Shown here piece after piece: positions 37,201 through 50,639 of a stretch of DNA of 64,000 nucleotides (position 1 is the stretch's first letter; each line of letters opens with the position of its first letter). The stretch comes from Pampus argenteus. Its lineage: Eukaryota > Chordata > Actinopteri > Scombriformes > Stromateidae. Location: the NCBI GenBank assembly GCA_036937835.1, contig CM072881.1, positions 6,990,501 to 7,054,500 on the forward strand, in the 5' to 3' direction. The position numbers were made by a program, and so were the translations under genes. A model generated the notes under the pieces. That model was given only the letters and a program-made list of their open reading frames with translations. It was not told where the DNA came from and did no database searches.

Positions 37201-37386
37201 GCGGCCTGATACTTGGGTGGGTGGGATGGCGGAGGGGCCCTCTGAAAACACGGACCGGTGCCTCGCCCCACCCCCGTTGTGGAGGTGAAGGAGGGAGGCT
37301 GCGCAGTCTTCCTTTTTTTTTCTCCTCTCGACGTTGTTGTTGTTGTTGTGTTCGTTTGTTTGTTCTCCACATCCTCGGCTGCAGGC
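34300..37386 (-). other. Intergenic sequence and probable long get4 3' UTR
   Basis: No coding exon was recognised. Minus-strand AATAAA candidates (TTTATT on plus) occur at 35000-35005 and near 35380. The distal site would give get4 a 3' UTR of about 2.4 kb. The stretch is A/T rich with several homopolymer A runs (35068-35081, 36448-36470, 36536-36550). Confidence 0.4.
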
Positions 37387-40300
37387 TCAGTCCAGCTCTA
37401 TGGGGCTGCTGTCCTCCTGGGCTTCCTCAGCCGCGTCGTCATCCTCGCCCGACCCCATCAAGCTGTTCAGCAGGTTTCCTGCAGGACGCGACAACGTTCA
37501 CTGATCATCAACATCATACAGCCTTGAATTGTAATCAGTTCATAAATTACACAAACAAACAAAAGTTTGTCAAATAAAAAGACATTTTTAGACCTGGTCG
37601 GCATCTTAGCCTCGAAGCCACTGGGGCGCCTTCTAATTAATTTCTTACAAATCAAAAATAAAAATGAAATCAACAGTCTTGGCACACTCACCTAGCAGTC
37701 CACCGTATGATGGGGACTGTTTGGGTGGAACCCCAAAGAAAAGCTGTCCTATTCTGTCAAGATACTGAAGAGCACGAAGGACGAGAAGAGACATGACATG
37801 AACACAATGTTAAAAAAACGGAGACCTTAGCAACATTACAATAAAAACACTATAGTCAGGGTAGGCAAGCATAAGACAGAAATAATTAAATATAAAACAC
37901 TCACCTCATTATACATGGGGTCCCTCTTCAGGGAAGGTTGATATTGCTCACATAACACTGTGAAAACTGTTAATTTACCCCTGAAGAAACAAAGAGGAGG
38001 AATAGTGGACATTATTATCCTCAATCTACTGATTTACTTCTGTCAAGCATTAACAATAGTTAAGACAAAGTTACACAACATGAAAGGTTAGTCGGCTTTG
38101 TTCTATCTGCTGTACTAAACACTTGACTCGTGAGATTCAGATCAGATTACCGCTGCAGTAGGAAGTCAGCTAATGCTAGCTGAATTAGTTTACTGCATGC
38201 TCCGGATGAGCGCTGATGCAATGTGTGCAGAATATTCAAGAGAATAAGCCAGAGTAGGACACTGCATGATGCGATCATAATAAATGCTACATATATGTTG
38301 ATTTTGTTTTTTTTCCTCACCCATCCACTGCCAGCAGCAGAAACCAGATAAAGTTTAGTAGAGGCTGGACGAAGGGAGGGCCCTTCTCTATGGAGGGGTG
38401 TTTCTCTGTGTATGTGCTGAACACCACGGAAGCGCTGTTTTTGTTCTTTAGGCAGAGGAACCTGTAATGGTGGGAGAGGGAAAAAAAAAAAAGAAAATGT
38501 TTCAGAGTGTGAAAGGATGAAGGAGGATGGAGAGAGAGAGAGAGAGAGAGGGAGGAAGGGAGAGAGAGAGGGTAAACTAGAAACAGAGATATCAAAGACA
38601 CTTTGAAGAAACTGCTGACAGATAGAAAGTAGATATGCTCCAGAGAGATGCATCAATACAAGTTCATACACAGCACATAAAATCCTGAGTGCCTTAAATC
38701 TAATAATAAGTTCACAACAGACGTCAGCTGCGCTCAGAACATCAGACATTTCCAGGTCCAAATTTATCTTCTAGTCATTTTTGTTGAACTAAACATGGAT
38801 AATATTGACTTTCTACAGTGTGACAGTATCAAAAACTAATATTGTTGCGTCGGGGCTGACCGTTCACTTACTGTAGGACGGCTTGCGCCACAAACATGTC
38901 GACCTCGCTGCGGAAGCCTCGTGATGCTGAAAACTCCACCAGCATCTGCGCGCAGCCCTCCCCGTCAGACGAATGCAGGAAGTGGTAACGAGACTCGCTG
39001 TAGTTTTGCTCTGAACACATAAAACATGTAAATATTTTCACTGCTGAGCCTACATGTACCAGGACTCCCAATGCCCAACCCTAAAATAATGCAGAAATAC
39101 TATCAGAGTCAGTCAAAACACTGAACTCCTGTGTAAAACGATTGGCTACGTTGTCTAAGTTTTATAGAATTAGATTCAATACTGACCATTACGTTGGACT
39201 TTTGTAACTTATAAGCATTTCTTGTTATTCTTTAAACTATATAAAGTTAATGATTGATTGAATTACCTTTCCACAAGGTGACAGCCAGCAGCTGGTGGAG
39301 TTTTGGGTGACCTAACTTGCCGGACCCTCCCGTGGACCATTTCAAGGCTCTGGACACAAACGCTACTCTCTCTGGAGAGTTTTGGTCCATCCGGCTGAAC
39401 AGCTTAGCCAGGTGTTCTGCTCAAAAAAACACACAAACACATAACACACATAAGAGGAACGTAACATTTATATCTTTATTTATTGACAGATTAATACATA
39501 CTGCATGTTTGTTTAACAATTAGGGAAGTAACAATGCAAGGCCAAATTCCTTAAATTGATGTTAACGCGACTATCGTTCACACAATGAAATGACAGCAGA
39601 CTGAGAGGCACAATATATATATATATATAGCGGCTCACCTAATATTTCATCTTCAACTTTTGTCTCAGATTTCTCCAACACCTCCAGCACCAGCATGGAC
39701 AGGTCTGCTGCACTGTTTTGCTGCAGAGCAAAACACAGCTTAATTTTCTTCTTTTTTTTTTGCAAGCGTCATTGTCAAAAGAATTCAATACTTGAGAGCT
39801 GGGAGAAGAAGCTTAATCAATATATCCATCATGAATTCATCACCCAAAACTGATACTTATAGGAGGGTACACTCCTGACTTACTTGCAAAAAAAAAAGTT
39901 TTTTTCCTGTGCAAGTACAAAGTTGGTCCCCATATAAAAGAACATGCACTGTTCCACTTATTAATGACAGATTTATATAGCTGGTTTGGTATACAAGTTG
40001 GCCAACTTATCAGGTTTCTTGAACAGAAATCAAGTGTTGCATGTACCTGATTATAGCTGAAGAAGAGCAGGGCGCCGCTGTACATCAGCTCCCTGGCCTC
40101 TGCGTGTTTTGCCTGTGACATGTACCTGTTAGAAGAGGAGTGTCAGCGTTACACACTGTATAGGATGACACTATCTGCTTATCCAGACAGACACCAGCTG
40201 TATTTGCATCACTCAAGACTAGCCCTGCATGCTGCGAGATAAGACATACACATACGCTGGATTGTTAATATTGCAGTATGTTTGATGACTTTGAAGATAA

Positions 40301-40436
40301 CAGTTGCAGTAATCCTGCCTTTCCTTTCTTGCATGTATGAGTTAATATTGCAATTATGACTCACTTTTGTATATCTGAACAGGCTGTATAATACGTACAT
40401 AACCATTAATAAAATATATATATGCACACACACATG

Positions 40437-40475
<39 letters not shown>

Positions 40476-41682
40476 TCACCACTATATGTATATAGTATAT
40501 ATAGTAACATTTTTATTGGTTTACCAATATTTATAATGGCTTCTTTGCACTATTTTTATCCTATATAGTTTTACCTATGTTAACCCCTTGTGTATATTTC
40601 AGTTGCTGGTTGTGTTATTTGTGTCCAAGTACACTTAGAGCCACTAAACCGGAGTCAAATAACTTATGTAGTGTGTAAACAAACGTGGACAATAAAAATT
40701 ATTCTGATGACTGAAACCAATGAGGAAGAAGGAGGAGGGCACATGAGTGACATGTGAGGTGGTTTGACTTTAACTGGATTGGAGGCAGCATAAATCAGCT
40801 TCTTTAGTAAACTGTGGAGGCAGATAGCAGATAGGAGGCAGATAGCCAGCAAGTTTGGTAGTCTCATTACGTGATAAAGGATATGGTTCTGCTTCAGTAC
40901 TGTAGGTGTAATATAATATAATATATATATAGGAGTTATGATTGTACATCACTGTCTCAATACTACTTTACTGAATTACATGGGCACTGGGGGGGGTCAG
41001 ACAACATCTAATATGACTACATGTTTCCCCAGATTTGACCAGTGGTCCCGTAAGAATAAATAACTAACGTTACCCACCATCATTAGACCAGACTGAGGCC
41101 GTGCAGTATGTGGCTACCTGGCTAACTAAATGCTAACACAGCTCTGAAAGCACCAACACACATTTTTTAGGGACATGACAGCGCTTAACAAGACAGTTAG
41201 TCGGCTAATTTTCACGTGAAATATCACAGACTATCCTGGCTGTCTTGCATTAGCAGCGCAGCTAACTCGGCTATCAAGATGTGCTGCTAAACACGAAGCT
41301 AGCTCGCCTGCTAGCTGTAGTTAGCGGTCCCATTTTTGTGACGGTAGGTAAGAAGATCGACACCACAGCTGTCCAAACATGCAGCCAGGACCAACATGAG
41401 TGGGTGGGTCCGCTTTGAAATCCTCCCAATCATTAGCAGGCAACACGGAGAAGCACGGTTGACAGGAGAATGATCTGGAACAGGCCTCAAAGCCCAGTGA
41501 CTATTGCAAGCTGTACGTACGGACGTGAAATGAAGTCCTTACCTAAAAAATAAAGTCCTGTACATCTGGTGCGCTTCATAGTAATCCCCCTTTTCTACAC
41601 TGGCTCGCAGTTTTCCTTCGACCCTCTGTACGCCTCCGCGGTTTCTGGCACTGGAGCCCCTCACAGACTCCTGCTCCGACAT
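37387..41682 (-). CDS. get4: GET4 / TRC35, guided entry of tail-anchored proteins factor
   Basis: Nine coding exons on the minus strand: 41682-41543, 40125-40047, 39720-39639, 39416-39267, 39010-38872, 38461-38321, 37980-37905, 37764-37692, 37478-37387; 972 nt, 323 aa (human 327). Diagnostic stretches: [34 protein letters not shown] AREL version, [70 protein letters not shown], and an acidic tail ending SSPIELD. Family: alpha-helical TPR-like repeat protein of the BAG6-UBL4A-GET4 complex, which hands tail-anchored membrane proteins to GET3/TRC40 for ER insertion and also serves protein quality control. The ATG at 41682 has A at -3; an in-frame upstream ATG at 41736 would add 18 residues and is judged less likely. 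All introns are GT-AG. Confidence 0.96.
38526..38575. repeat. (GA)n-rich tract
   Basis: Imperfect GA/GGGA repeats in get4 intron 5, reading as CT-rich sequence about 65-115 bases upstream of the exon 6 acceptor on the transcribed strand. Confidence 0.85.
40443..40470. repeat. (TA)14 microsatellite
   Basis: Uninterrupted TA run in get4 intron 1. Confidence 0.95.
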
Positions 41683-43750
41683 CGTTGTCGCTCCGCAGCA
41701 GCGCTGTATCCAAGTGTTGACAGTGGGAAAACGCAAAGCTTTAAATCAAACACGCCCTTTTCGCTTGCCGTAGTGTATGGCGTTGCAGCGTCTTAATACG
41801 TCCATGTTTGTAGTACTTTGATTTTAGGATCATATCCACCCTCAATTTTAATTGCTTTGCTATTGTGAACCAACCAATGCACTTTTTTTTAATTAATTGT
41901 AATGCTTTAAAATTCAGGAATCTGATTGACTTTAAAACTAAACAAATAATGTACAAAGTAAAAAAATAACTTCATGAATGTCTACAAAACATGTTTAAAA
42001 TATCAGAGTCAGTATGGACTTAAAAGAATATGTATGCTACTGTAACTGTTTAATGAGACTTAATTTGTGAAATAACTGTGACAGGACATAAAAATGTAAA
42101 GTCAAATGGTATGAACAAAATTATCAATGAATGTTTTGATTTTGTATTTTTGGACTATTGTTTTGTATTGTTTGTTTTTCATATAATGTAAATAGAGTAA
42201 GCATAATAAATTTAAGATTCAGATTATGGGATTCCATTTGTGCCAAAATTAAGATCAGTATTGTCTTTTTCTTTGTTTGTTTGGTATAATTTGTTATGAT
42301 TTATACACATGTGTATTATTTTGTTACACTGTTAAAATAAGGACAGAATAAATGATAATTCAAGAAAGATTAATTATATTACAAATTCAATATTAACATT
42401 GCCAAATTTGTATATTGATTATACAGACCATTGACTCAAATGGAAACCAGTTCAACAGAGTACTTGATTTTATGTCACAAACTTTAACAGAGTGTGTGAA
42501 ATGCAGAGAACTGAGGCAGCTTAACTGAAGAATAACTTTATTATTAAAAAATGGAGTTGAGGGTAACTCAGATTCAGACAGACCACAGCTGAACAGGCAG
42601 CTACACCAAACAAAATCATAAACCAAAGTGCTCCAATAGTTTCCATTCTCACCCACAGTCGTTGTTCCAGACTGACAAGGAGATACATTTTGTTAACAGT
42701 GATGACAAGTATGTAAACAACAATGAATGTATGATGCCTGTATAAGACAAGCGTTGACCTGGATGTAAAGATAAGTGTCCCTGACGAGAGGAAATTACAT
42801 AGTTTCATTTCCACATAATTTCCAATAAGTCTCCGAACAAGTTCAGTAATGATGCACATGTGTTCATCATGCTGGCACAGTGTGAAGATGGTGAACGTTA
42901 CATACCTCTAAGGCAACGTTTGGTATTTTTGCCTGAGGAAGGAATGTGTTCATCTGCTGTCTGACTAAATGAACTTCTTGCTGGGGGTTTTGATTTGATG
43001 TGGTTACTGTGAGATGCAGAAACACAGTGGTTGAGAATGTGTATTTTGGGAACTTCCCCAAACTCTGAAAAAGGGGTACTGAAGTAAAAAGAAGTGTGTA
43101 GGTTTTGCTCGTGGACTAGAAATGGTAATTGTTGCAGAATGTAATAAGTCACTCAGAACAGGAGGAAAACACAGATGATCTTCACAGACAAGCTGTGAAG
43201 CTGTGCAAGGATGTTTAGAGGTTGATGACAAAAGATGTATCTAGAACTGGTATTTATCATATAAAAAGGTTGTGGTTACAGATGAGTGGGAATCCGTACC
43301 AATGTGCTGTACTTTATCAAGACTCCAAGCAGTTCAATCTCAGGTTCTTTCCTACAGCAGAAAGAAAGTCTGCAACGGGTTGAAAAAAGTGTGCAGATCT
43401 TCTGGCAACCTACCTCATTTCACTGATGCAAGAAGTGTGATTACAACAAAGAATAAGACGAAATCCTGAACTGAAAAATGAATGAATGAACGAATACACT
43501 GATCTACAGGCAGAAGTCTCAATGTATGTTCACCGAAGACTTAAAGTTTCCACATCACAGTCGTTTAAGCAGCATACTGGACCACAATTGGCTTCAGATA
43601 GGTCATGATGTCACTTAAATTCAGCAGGTGAACATGACAACAGCCTTCTAGTATTAAGCTGTGCATCATTCTGCACAGTGAAGTTCAAACAGCCGAGTGA
43701 ATTAACGAGTGGCAAAAGTCATTTTTGAGTGGAGGGGGACTTTAATTATT
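41683..43750. other. Intergenic region between get4 and the MRTF gene
   Basis: Holds the get4 promoter (CpGs at 41683-41790). From 41800 to 42520 the sequence is A/T rich with no recognised feature. At 42537-43230 there is an unresolved minus-strand candidate with an AATAAA signal and an isolated splice-donor-like site; see findings. No recognised protein family. Confidence 0.4.
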
Positions 43751-43929
43751 TCATTATTTAAGTTGTATAGTCTCGCGATGCCAGACGATCCGAGACTTGT
43801 GTGTCTGCAGCTGTACGTCTCGCCTCCTGCAGTACACATAATTTAGCAGTAGGTGGAGACATAGACAGCGATGGGGTTCGGGTGTCTCTTCAGTTACATT
43901 CAACGTTAATTAACTTTTCTCAGTTTCTT

Positions 43930-44176
43930 TTAGTTCAAGGTAAATAACTTATTTACTATAACGGAGGCGGTGTGATGTGTAACATATACGGACATGAGAC
44001 AGGAGAGTCGTAGTGAACTTGTTGGGAAGGTGCTGTGAAGGAAGTGGCTCTCTCTCGTCCCACGCAGAGGAGGTGTTTTTCCGGTTAAAGTTTCCTTTGT
44101 GATTCGGAAGTGGTGGTGTGATGTCCACAGCCGTTTATCCTCACAGACAACAACACACACTTGGCGAGCATGATAA
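43930..44176 (+). other. Putative non-coding first exon of the MRTF gene (5' limit uncertain)
   Basis: A strong donor consensus (ATAA followed by gtaagc) lies at 44177. The sequence before it has moderate CpG content and contains a TCTCGCGA element upstream at 43770-43777. Exon status is inferred from the donor and from the downstream exons; the transcription start is unknown. Confidence 0.35.
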
Positions 44177-44787
44177 GTAAGCGTAAATACACAACTCTCC
44201 ATGAAATAGAGTATAACGTTTGCTAGAAAGACAGGAACTGTTAGCTCGGAGTTAGCGGAGATTCCTGGCGATTCCATAGCATGCTAGCTATAGCTAGCTA
44301 ACTTTGTTGTCTGACTGTCTGCAGTATACGGAAATGTATTTTATTCAACCAGTATTAACTGTTTAGTGTATGATTCTGTATCTGGAGTCATTTCACGTCC
44401 ACTGTGTCGGTTTTGTGCGGTTTACGTTTGGGTTGTTTGGGTTGTTTGGGTTAACTCCCACCCAGACAAGCTAACAATAGCTTAGCAAGTCTTGTCTGTT
44501 TTGAACAGTGACAGCTGAAGGCTGCTGCTGCTCCATGACATCTGTGGAAAGGCCTCTTGCAACGTGGATTCGTTTATACCATATTACCAGTGCTCACGAT
44601 TCATTTAAATGCTTTTCTTTATTGACTACGCATGCCTTATTTATACTGTTAAAGCTACTATTCGCTACTCAACACCATAATCCGTAGACTAATGGATCAG
44701 AGCAGAGAATTGGATTTGGCAGGGAAAGAGATAACATTCGTTCTCTTCTCAAGCTTTTTTTAAATTTTTTATTATTTTCCTCAACAG

Positions 44788-44850
44788 AATCGTTCAGAGG
44801 TCTGTCCTGCTAAAAATGGCAAAACACCCCTTCAGGATTTAGTAATACAG
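44788..44850 (+). other. Putative 5' UTR exon of the MRTF gene
   Basis: 63-nt segment bounded by a pyrimidine tract plus AACAG and by donor gtaaga. It contains a short upstream ORF (44816-44842, MAKHPFRI then stop). It is not in frame with the coding start in the next exon, so it is treated as untranslated. Confidence 0.4.
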
Positions 44851-47581
44851 GTAAGAAACAAGTAACATCTGGCCTCGTTTAAGACAAGCCAGATAGGAAC
44901 CACATCCTTTACCATTGCTGCTGTGAGCTGTGGTTTTCCTGTGTGTGTGTGTGTGTGTGTGTTTTTCCATCTATCTGTGTGAACCAGTATAATTGTTGTG
45001 ATATATATCTTGGAGGCTAGTGTGGGCGTGTAGCGAAGAATGCGTGGAGTACATGTTGTCTCTTTTGCATTACATCAGACTAACATGCTGCATGTTTGAA
45101 CAGCAGCTCCTCTGTTGGGAAAGGAATGATGAAGCAACTAATGTTGCGCCGAGCATCTCTTCACAACATTTTATTTGAATGTGTTGGCTTTTTAACACTT
45201 GATATCCATGTCACTGTGTTCTGAGTCCTGGCTAGACTATTGAGACATCAGTGCATTCATTGCTGTGATATAAAGCCGCACATACATTCACACATGTTGT
45301 CAGCAGCTCTGCATCCCAAAGTAATGTGTTGCACAAAGAGAGATCAAAAGAGATCACATGTTGTCTTGAAGCCACTGCACACATTATATCACTGTTTAAA
45401 CATGCTAGCACAGTTATTAAACATATGCAGTTTTTTTTAGATGTTAGTAATACATTATCTGGTGTCAAAGTGTTGTAAAATGTTTTTGTTTCTGGTCTAA
45501 ATCTCTTGGTTTAAATTAGCAGATATATTAGCTGATGCTGTCATGATAGTGAGAGTTTGTGATTAGAGGACATCAGGTGTCACACTGGGATTGAATTATT
45601 TTAAATCATGATCAGTTTGGATGGATGCCCCACATTGGAATATATCATGCTGCAAATTATATTTGACCCACATGTAATGGCGGTGACATGATTTCACACC
45701 ATTATAGTTAGTAGTGTGTCAGCACTTATGTTTTTGGAAGAGAAAATATGATTTGCTTGATATATAAATATAGGGTAGTCACTTGGTAATGATATCAAAC
45801 CTCACAGATCAACCAATATTCTAATATGTCTGCAGATATTCTCCCTTCTCTGTTTTAATTCACTTGGTAAAAAAATGTTATAGCTATTGTATCACGCATT
45901 GCAAAAGTTCTGAAAAGTTTTACATTTAACATGACTGTTAAACTGGCAAATCAAACATTTAGTGTCATGTGGTTAGTCTGCCACTATTCAGACGTACGTG
46001 TGTGTGTATGTGTGCATGTGGCACTTGATTGTGTGAGAGAAGAGTGACATCTCAGACAACACTGCGTCATTGTTTTCAGGCCTGCTGTGCAGTAATGGCA
46101 GAACCCCCATCAGAACCCCACAGCTAGAAAACACATATTTGCAGAGAGGGCCAGAGGAGTGATGAACACACAGCGCAGCAGTGGGTCTCCCTCTGTAAAC
46201 AACCACTAGTGATGTGCTGCCCCAAGTTACTGGGCCTGTTCAGTCCCAGCGTTTCATAGTTTCACAGTGTGTTGTAATCCCTACAGACTAGTATAATGTA
46301 ATAATCTTCACCTCAGATTTAACCAGTTTGAAAACTCAACTCAGTGTTGTCAAACGTTTGACACAGTTGCCGTCATTTTAATGTCATGTAAAAAGGGTGA
46401 TAATTCAATATTAAAGACATTAAAGCACATTAAAGCAAGATCATATTGCAAAGATTTGATCTGACATGATGATCTTGATATTTTCACAGAAGACATTTTG
46501 ACATTTCACATTTGAAAAAGCACACGTGTAATAGTAAATTAATGCTGACTGAGCTCAATTTAGCTTCTGTGGTTTCAGTCTGACACATTGTCACAGTTTA
46601 CTGGAACACTGGAACAAGACAGAGTCATCGTTAATGTGATTAGTAACACATAGAGTTTTCCTATTATAATAAGTCAACATGAAAGGGTGTATTCAGAGCA
46701 AGCTATAAGGTAAAACTAGCAATTTTTTGTCTGACACAACAGTGGAACATAGTTGGTTGCTTTGAACATCTGTGTATTTACGGGTTGTGTCACTTGCATA
46801 AACCAAAATCTAACCCGATGTAGAACTTAAGTTTCTACACAATGCTAATCAGTTTGCTAAAAACATGTATTGCTCCTTTATGAAATACATCCTGCTCTGA
46901 GAGTTAGTTGCAAGATTTGGTAACAGCATGGAAGGTTGTAAAATAAAAATAAAAAAGAGTTCTGTCTTTTTAAAACGGCAGCCACAGCAACAGTTGTAAA
47001 AGCTCAAACATGCAAATTCTTCCCTGATGGCTGATTTAAACTCCCATCCTGCAGCCTCACACTGTTCCTTATTCCCTAGTCCCTTGTGTGTGAGGGAGAC
47101 AAAAACGACAAAGAGACTAAAAAGGCAGACGGAGAGGAAAAGAAAAATGCTCAATCTCCTGGAATGAGCTTTTTTAACTTTTTGTGGCTTGTAAAAGTAT
47201 CCTGGGTACCATTTATTCTTTTTTTAAATTTTTTATTACATAACTTTGTTGAATACGTCACAAACTCAACTGATCTGCCAATCAAGATGATGTCTTAGCT
47301 TTCTGAAAACGGTACACAATTTCACATAGCAGCAGTTTCTTTATTCATACTTGATCCTACCTTGCAGATAGGCACACAATGAGGCAAAACCTGATCTAGG
47401 ATATAAACATGAGGGATCTGTAAAAAATATCTCATGTTATATAAAATATATAATGCATGTGGTGGGTTTTCTACTTTGGGCAGAGAATCAACAAAAATAA
47501 AGAATTTTAGTTTATTTAGTCTTTATCTTATTTGTTGTTTTGATGAGACATTAAACTTTTGATTTCATATTTTTGCTGCAG

Positions 47582-47767
47582 GTCTCACCATCACCCTGGC
47601 AACGCTACACCCACAGAAAGGGGAGGGGCCAAGTCTTGGCAGCATGGAAGTCGCTGGGGCGCCGGGCACGGCCTCGAGCCCACAGAGCGAGGCGGTGACC
47701 ACTGAGCTTCAGGAGCTGTCCATTCAGCCCGCTCCCAACAAGCTGCCTCTGCAGGAGCGTAAGAACG
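47582..47767 (+). CDS. mrtfb: Myocardin-related transcription factor (MRTF), long-form first coding exon; more likely MRTF-B
   Basis: Exon 47582-47767, acceptor TGCTGCAG and donor gtgaga. The start at 47644 (A at -3, G at +4) gives 41 codons plus one base: MEVAGAPGTASSPQSEAVTT, then ELQELSIQPAPNKLPLQERK and N. The core SPQSEAVxxELQELSxQ and the ending ERKN match the N-terminal exon of mammalian MRTF-A and MRTF-B long forms; the short spacing between ELQELS and ERKN resembles MRTF-B. Known role: SRF coactivator held in the cytoplasm by G-actin through RPEL motifs. The RPEL, SAP and transactivation exons are not in the window, so the gene is partial here. The paralogue call rests on memory of the family. 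Confidence 0.7.
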
Positions 47768-50576
47768 GTGAGACAGTGCTTTTTGCTCTGTCAGTTAACG
47801 GTACTTCAGTCTCTCATGTTGGTGTTTTGTTCTGGATGCATTGGTCAGCCGTCGCGCATTGAGCTATTCAGCAAAAACATAGATAATACGTAGAAGGTGT
47901 TAATGCAGCTGTTCACGTCACAAGCGTCTCATTATTACAGATCGAGTATCTTCCCTGAATTGTAGAATCCTCTCTTAAAGTCGTATAAACAACTGAACAG
48001 ATTTTTTCTTGGCTGTGTTTTTTTTTTTGTCTGAGCTGCTGGGTGAATGTTCAGGAAAACAGTGGCCTTTGCTTCCAGCCGAAGTGAATATTTTGGCTTA
48101 GTACTCCTCATTCTTCACAGAAGTGGCCTATTTCCAACAAAAATGGAGAACATGTTGTATACGTTGGGGTTAAGTAGAAAGTGGAAGAAACACTTTATCT
48201 GAGAGGCAGAAGTTAAATGTCAGATGTGTCAGTACATCTTGTTCATTTTTCAGTAGAGCAACTGACCACAGGGGATGTTCAAAGGCAACACAGATGCTGT
48301 GTGAGATTTAGGGTGCTCAGGTGAAATGTGTGCGTGTGTCTACTCTATGTATAAGGCTATAAGTCATTAGAAAGAAGGGAGTGAAGAAGCTGCTCGTCCT
48401 AATTGGCTTGCTCCTCTGCACTGACCTCCTGCTACAGTAGATTAGAGCGAATACCTAGTTGTGCTCTAATTCACACTGGATTTAACACTCTGTAGGGTTT
48501 TTTTTTCCCGTGGAAGGAGTTCCCTTAAAATCTCTTGACTCTCTTTGTGCAGAGACACGTGCAACAGTTTGGTCCTCTGGTTTGAATCATAGTGGAAACG
48601 TTGACTGCATTTATGCATTTGGTTTGTTAGGGTTTACACTGCCAAATTACAAGTGAGTCAGAGATTATAAATGAAAGTCACAGGCACTCAAAGGAAGCTT
48701 GTTTATTTGAGAGAGTTTCTCTCTGCTATCACGAAATAATAGCTGAATATGGGCACACAGCGCTGAAATGATTAGAAATTAATCGGCAGCTACATTTTTC
48801 AGACAGAAAGGCCAAATATTCACTGATTATACAGCTTCATATGAATGAGTTTGTCACTTTTTCCCTCTTATTTTTCTCTTTTATATAACCTTATGTCTTT
48901 GTATATACTATACAAAGCACTTTGAATTAGCCATGTGCTGAACAAATACACTGACCTTGCTTCATTAAATAATACATATTATAATATATATAATATATTA
49001 ATTAAATAAATACCTAAAAATATTTGGGGTTTTCACTGTTAGTCAGACAATTATACAACATAACGTTGACGTCTTGGGAATACCTTGACGTGTGATGGGA
49101 ATTTCAGTATTTTCTGATATTTCATAGACAAAACAATTAATCTCTGTAATCGTCAGATTAATCAACAATTAAAATAATCATTTTTTGCAGCTCTGGGCTT
49201 CAGTTCAGATCGCAGTTATTGTCATCGATGATTCATGTTGTTATTATGTCGGGCTTTTCCATGAACCAGCAGCTGTAGGCTGGCAGATGAACATCTGTCT
49301 TATACCCACAAAACATGTTTCAAAGTAGTTTGCTGTCATCACATCTAAAATCTAAAGGATCAAGACTTGAATTCTATCTATTCTTGCAGCTATTAAGTGC
49401 CAGCTGAGATCATATGGCTTCTTTTTCACCCACCTGATCATGCTAACTAACTAAACTAACTCACTAAACTACTCTAAACATGTTTGGCAGGGATGCACCC
49501 TCAGGTTTAATAAAGTGAAGTGACAATGAAGCCATATAATTGCCTGCCCAGGAAATGAAGTGCACTTCGGCATGTGCAATTAATGTTTCCAACCGCAACA
49601 AATCAGTTGGATAAGCAGAGAGATCTGGGTATTGTTTATACACATACACACCTTACCATATCAGAAGAATCAGCCTCATTGGACATTGTTCCCAGCTGGG
49701 TGTTGGCCACCCGATTTTATGGAAAAATAGTTGATTGACCCATTGTTGATTTGTCATAAGAGGAAGGTCAGGCAAGGATCAGTAAATGATTTACCACTTT
49801 TAGTAGGACCCAACTGTCCACAGAATAATGCACAATAACTCAACAAATCTCGGGTGGGGAAATAGATGTTGAAGCATGTGACAGCCAGATTAAACCATAG
49901 AGTGCAATCAAAGTAATAATAAGAGAAGTAGTAGACACTTTATATTACATAAACAATATTTCGAGCAATGTTTACATCACTTAAGAAATGTTAAGAATTG
50001 TTCTGTGACAAGTAGTCACAAGACCATGTTTACCTCACAGAAACACACAAAGACAAACACTCTCACACACAGCCTCAGGCCACCACTCCCAAATTTAAAC
50101 AACCCCAGCTCTTCTTACAGTTCATTCTGCTAGCCAGAAGCCGACATGTTGCTGCAGGCACTGCAATGGCTAATCTCTCATGAAGATGCTTTCAGAGCAC
50201 TGGTGACATGCACTGCATGTGACTGCATGTGTATATATTAGTGACAGTGAAACATAAAGAATGGCCACATAGTGACACTTATCAAAGCTTTATATCTTCC
50301 ACAGGGTTATGCAATCTCTTTATTGCACAAGGTTTGTTCCTTAGTAATGGTCGAGCACAGGAAGGTGTATTGTTAAAGGTGTGTGTGTGTGTGTCTGTGT
50401 GTGTCTGTGTGTGAGAGCAGTGACATGTTTTGCAGGATGAGGATCAGAGACAGATGTTGTCTGTGTGTTTGTGTGAGAGAGAGAGAGAGTCAGCTTTGAT
50501 TCAGGACAGCAAACAAAAGCAGACATGCTATGATAATGTGATTGAGATCATTTAAAAGTTTAAGGGGGAATGAAGC
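47768..50576 (+). other. MRTF intron, first segment
   Basis: No conserved coding exon seen. It contains a partial reverse-oriented copy of the dispersed repeat (49084-49198). Confidence 0.5.
49084..49198 (-). repeat. Reverse copy of the dispersed repeat seen at 61288
   Basis: Read on the minus strand it starts CAGAGCTGCAAA and runs through an ATTAAT-rich part to a GTCTATGAAATATCAGAAAA-type segment and ATTCCCATCACAC. This is parallel to the first third of the 61288-61535 copy (GGTCTATAAAGTGGCAGGAA, then TGCCTGTCACAG). Confidence 0.55.
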
Positions 50577-50605
50577 TAGTGTGTGTGTGTGGGGGGGGGG
50601 GGGGG
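50577..50605. repeat. (TG)n followed by a 15-base G run
   Basis: AGTGTGTGTGTGTG runs directly into fifteen consecutive G. It sits about 600 bp upstream of a candidate alternative MRTF first exon. Confidence 0.9.
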
Positions 50606-50639
50606 TGCTGTGCAGTGGCAGAAGGAGGAGGAGGAAGGG

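Noticed and set aside
38147..38761. 204-codon minus-strand open frame
   Set aside because: It crosses get4 exon 6 in a shifted frame; the true frame gives the conserved GET4 residues. The rest is CT-rich intron translated as Ser/Leu/Pro.
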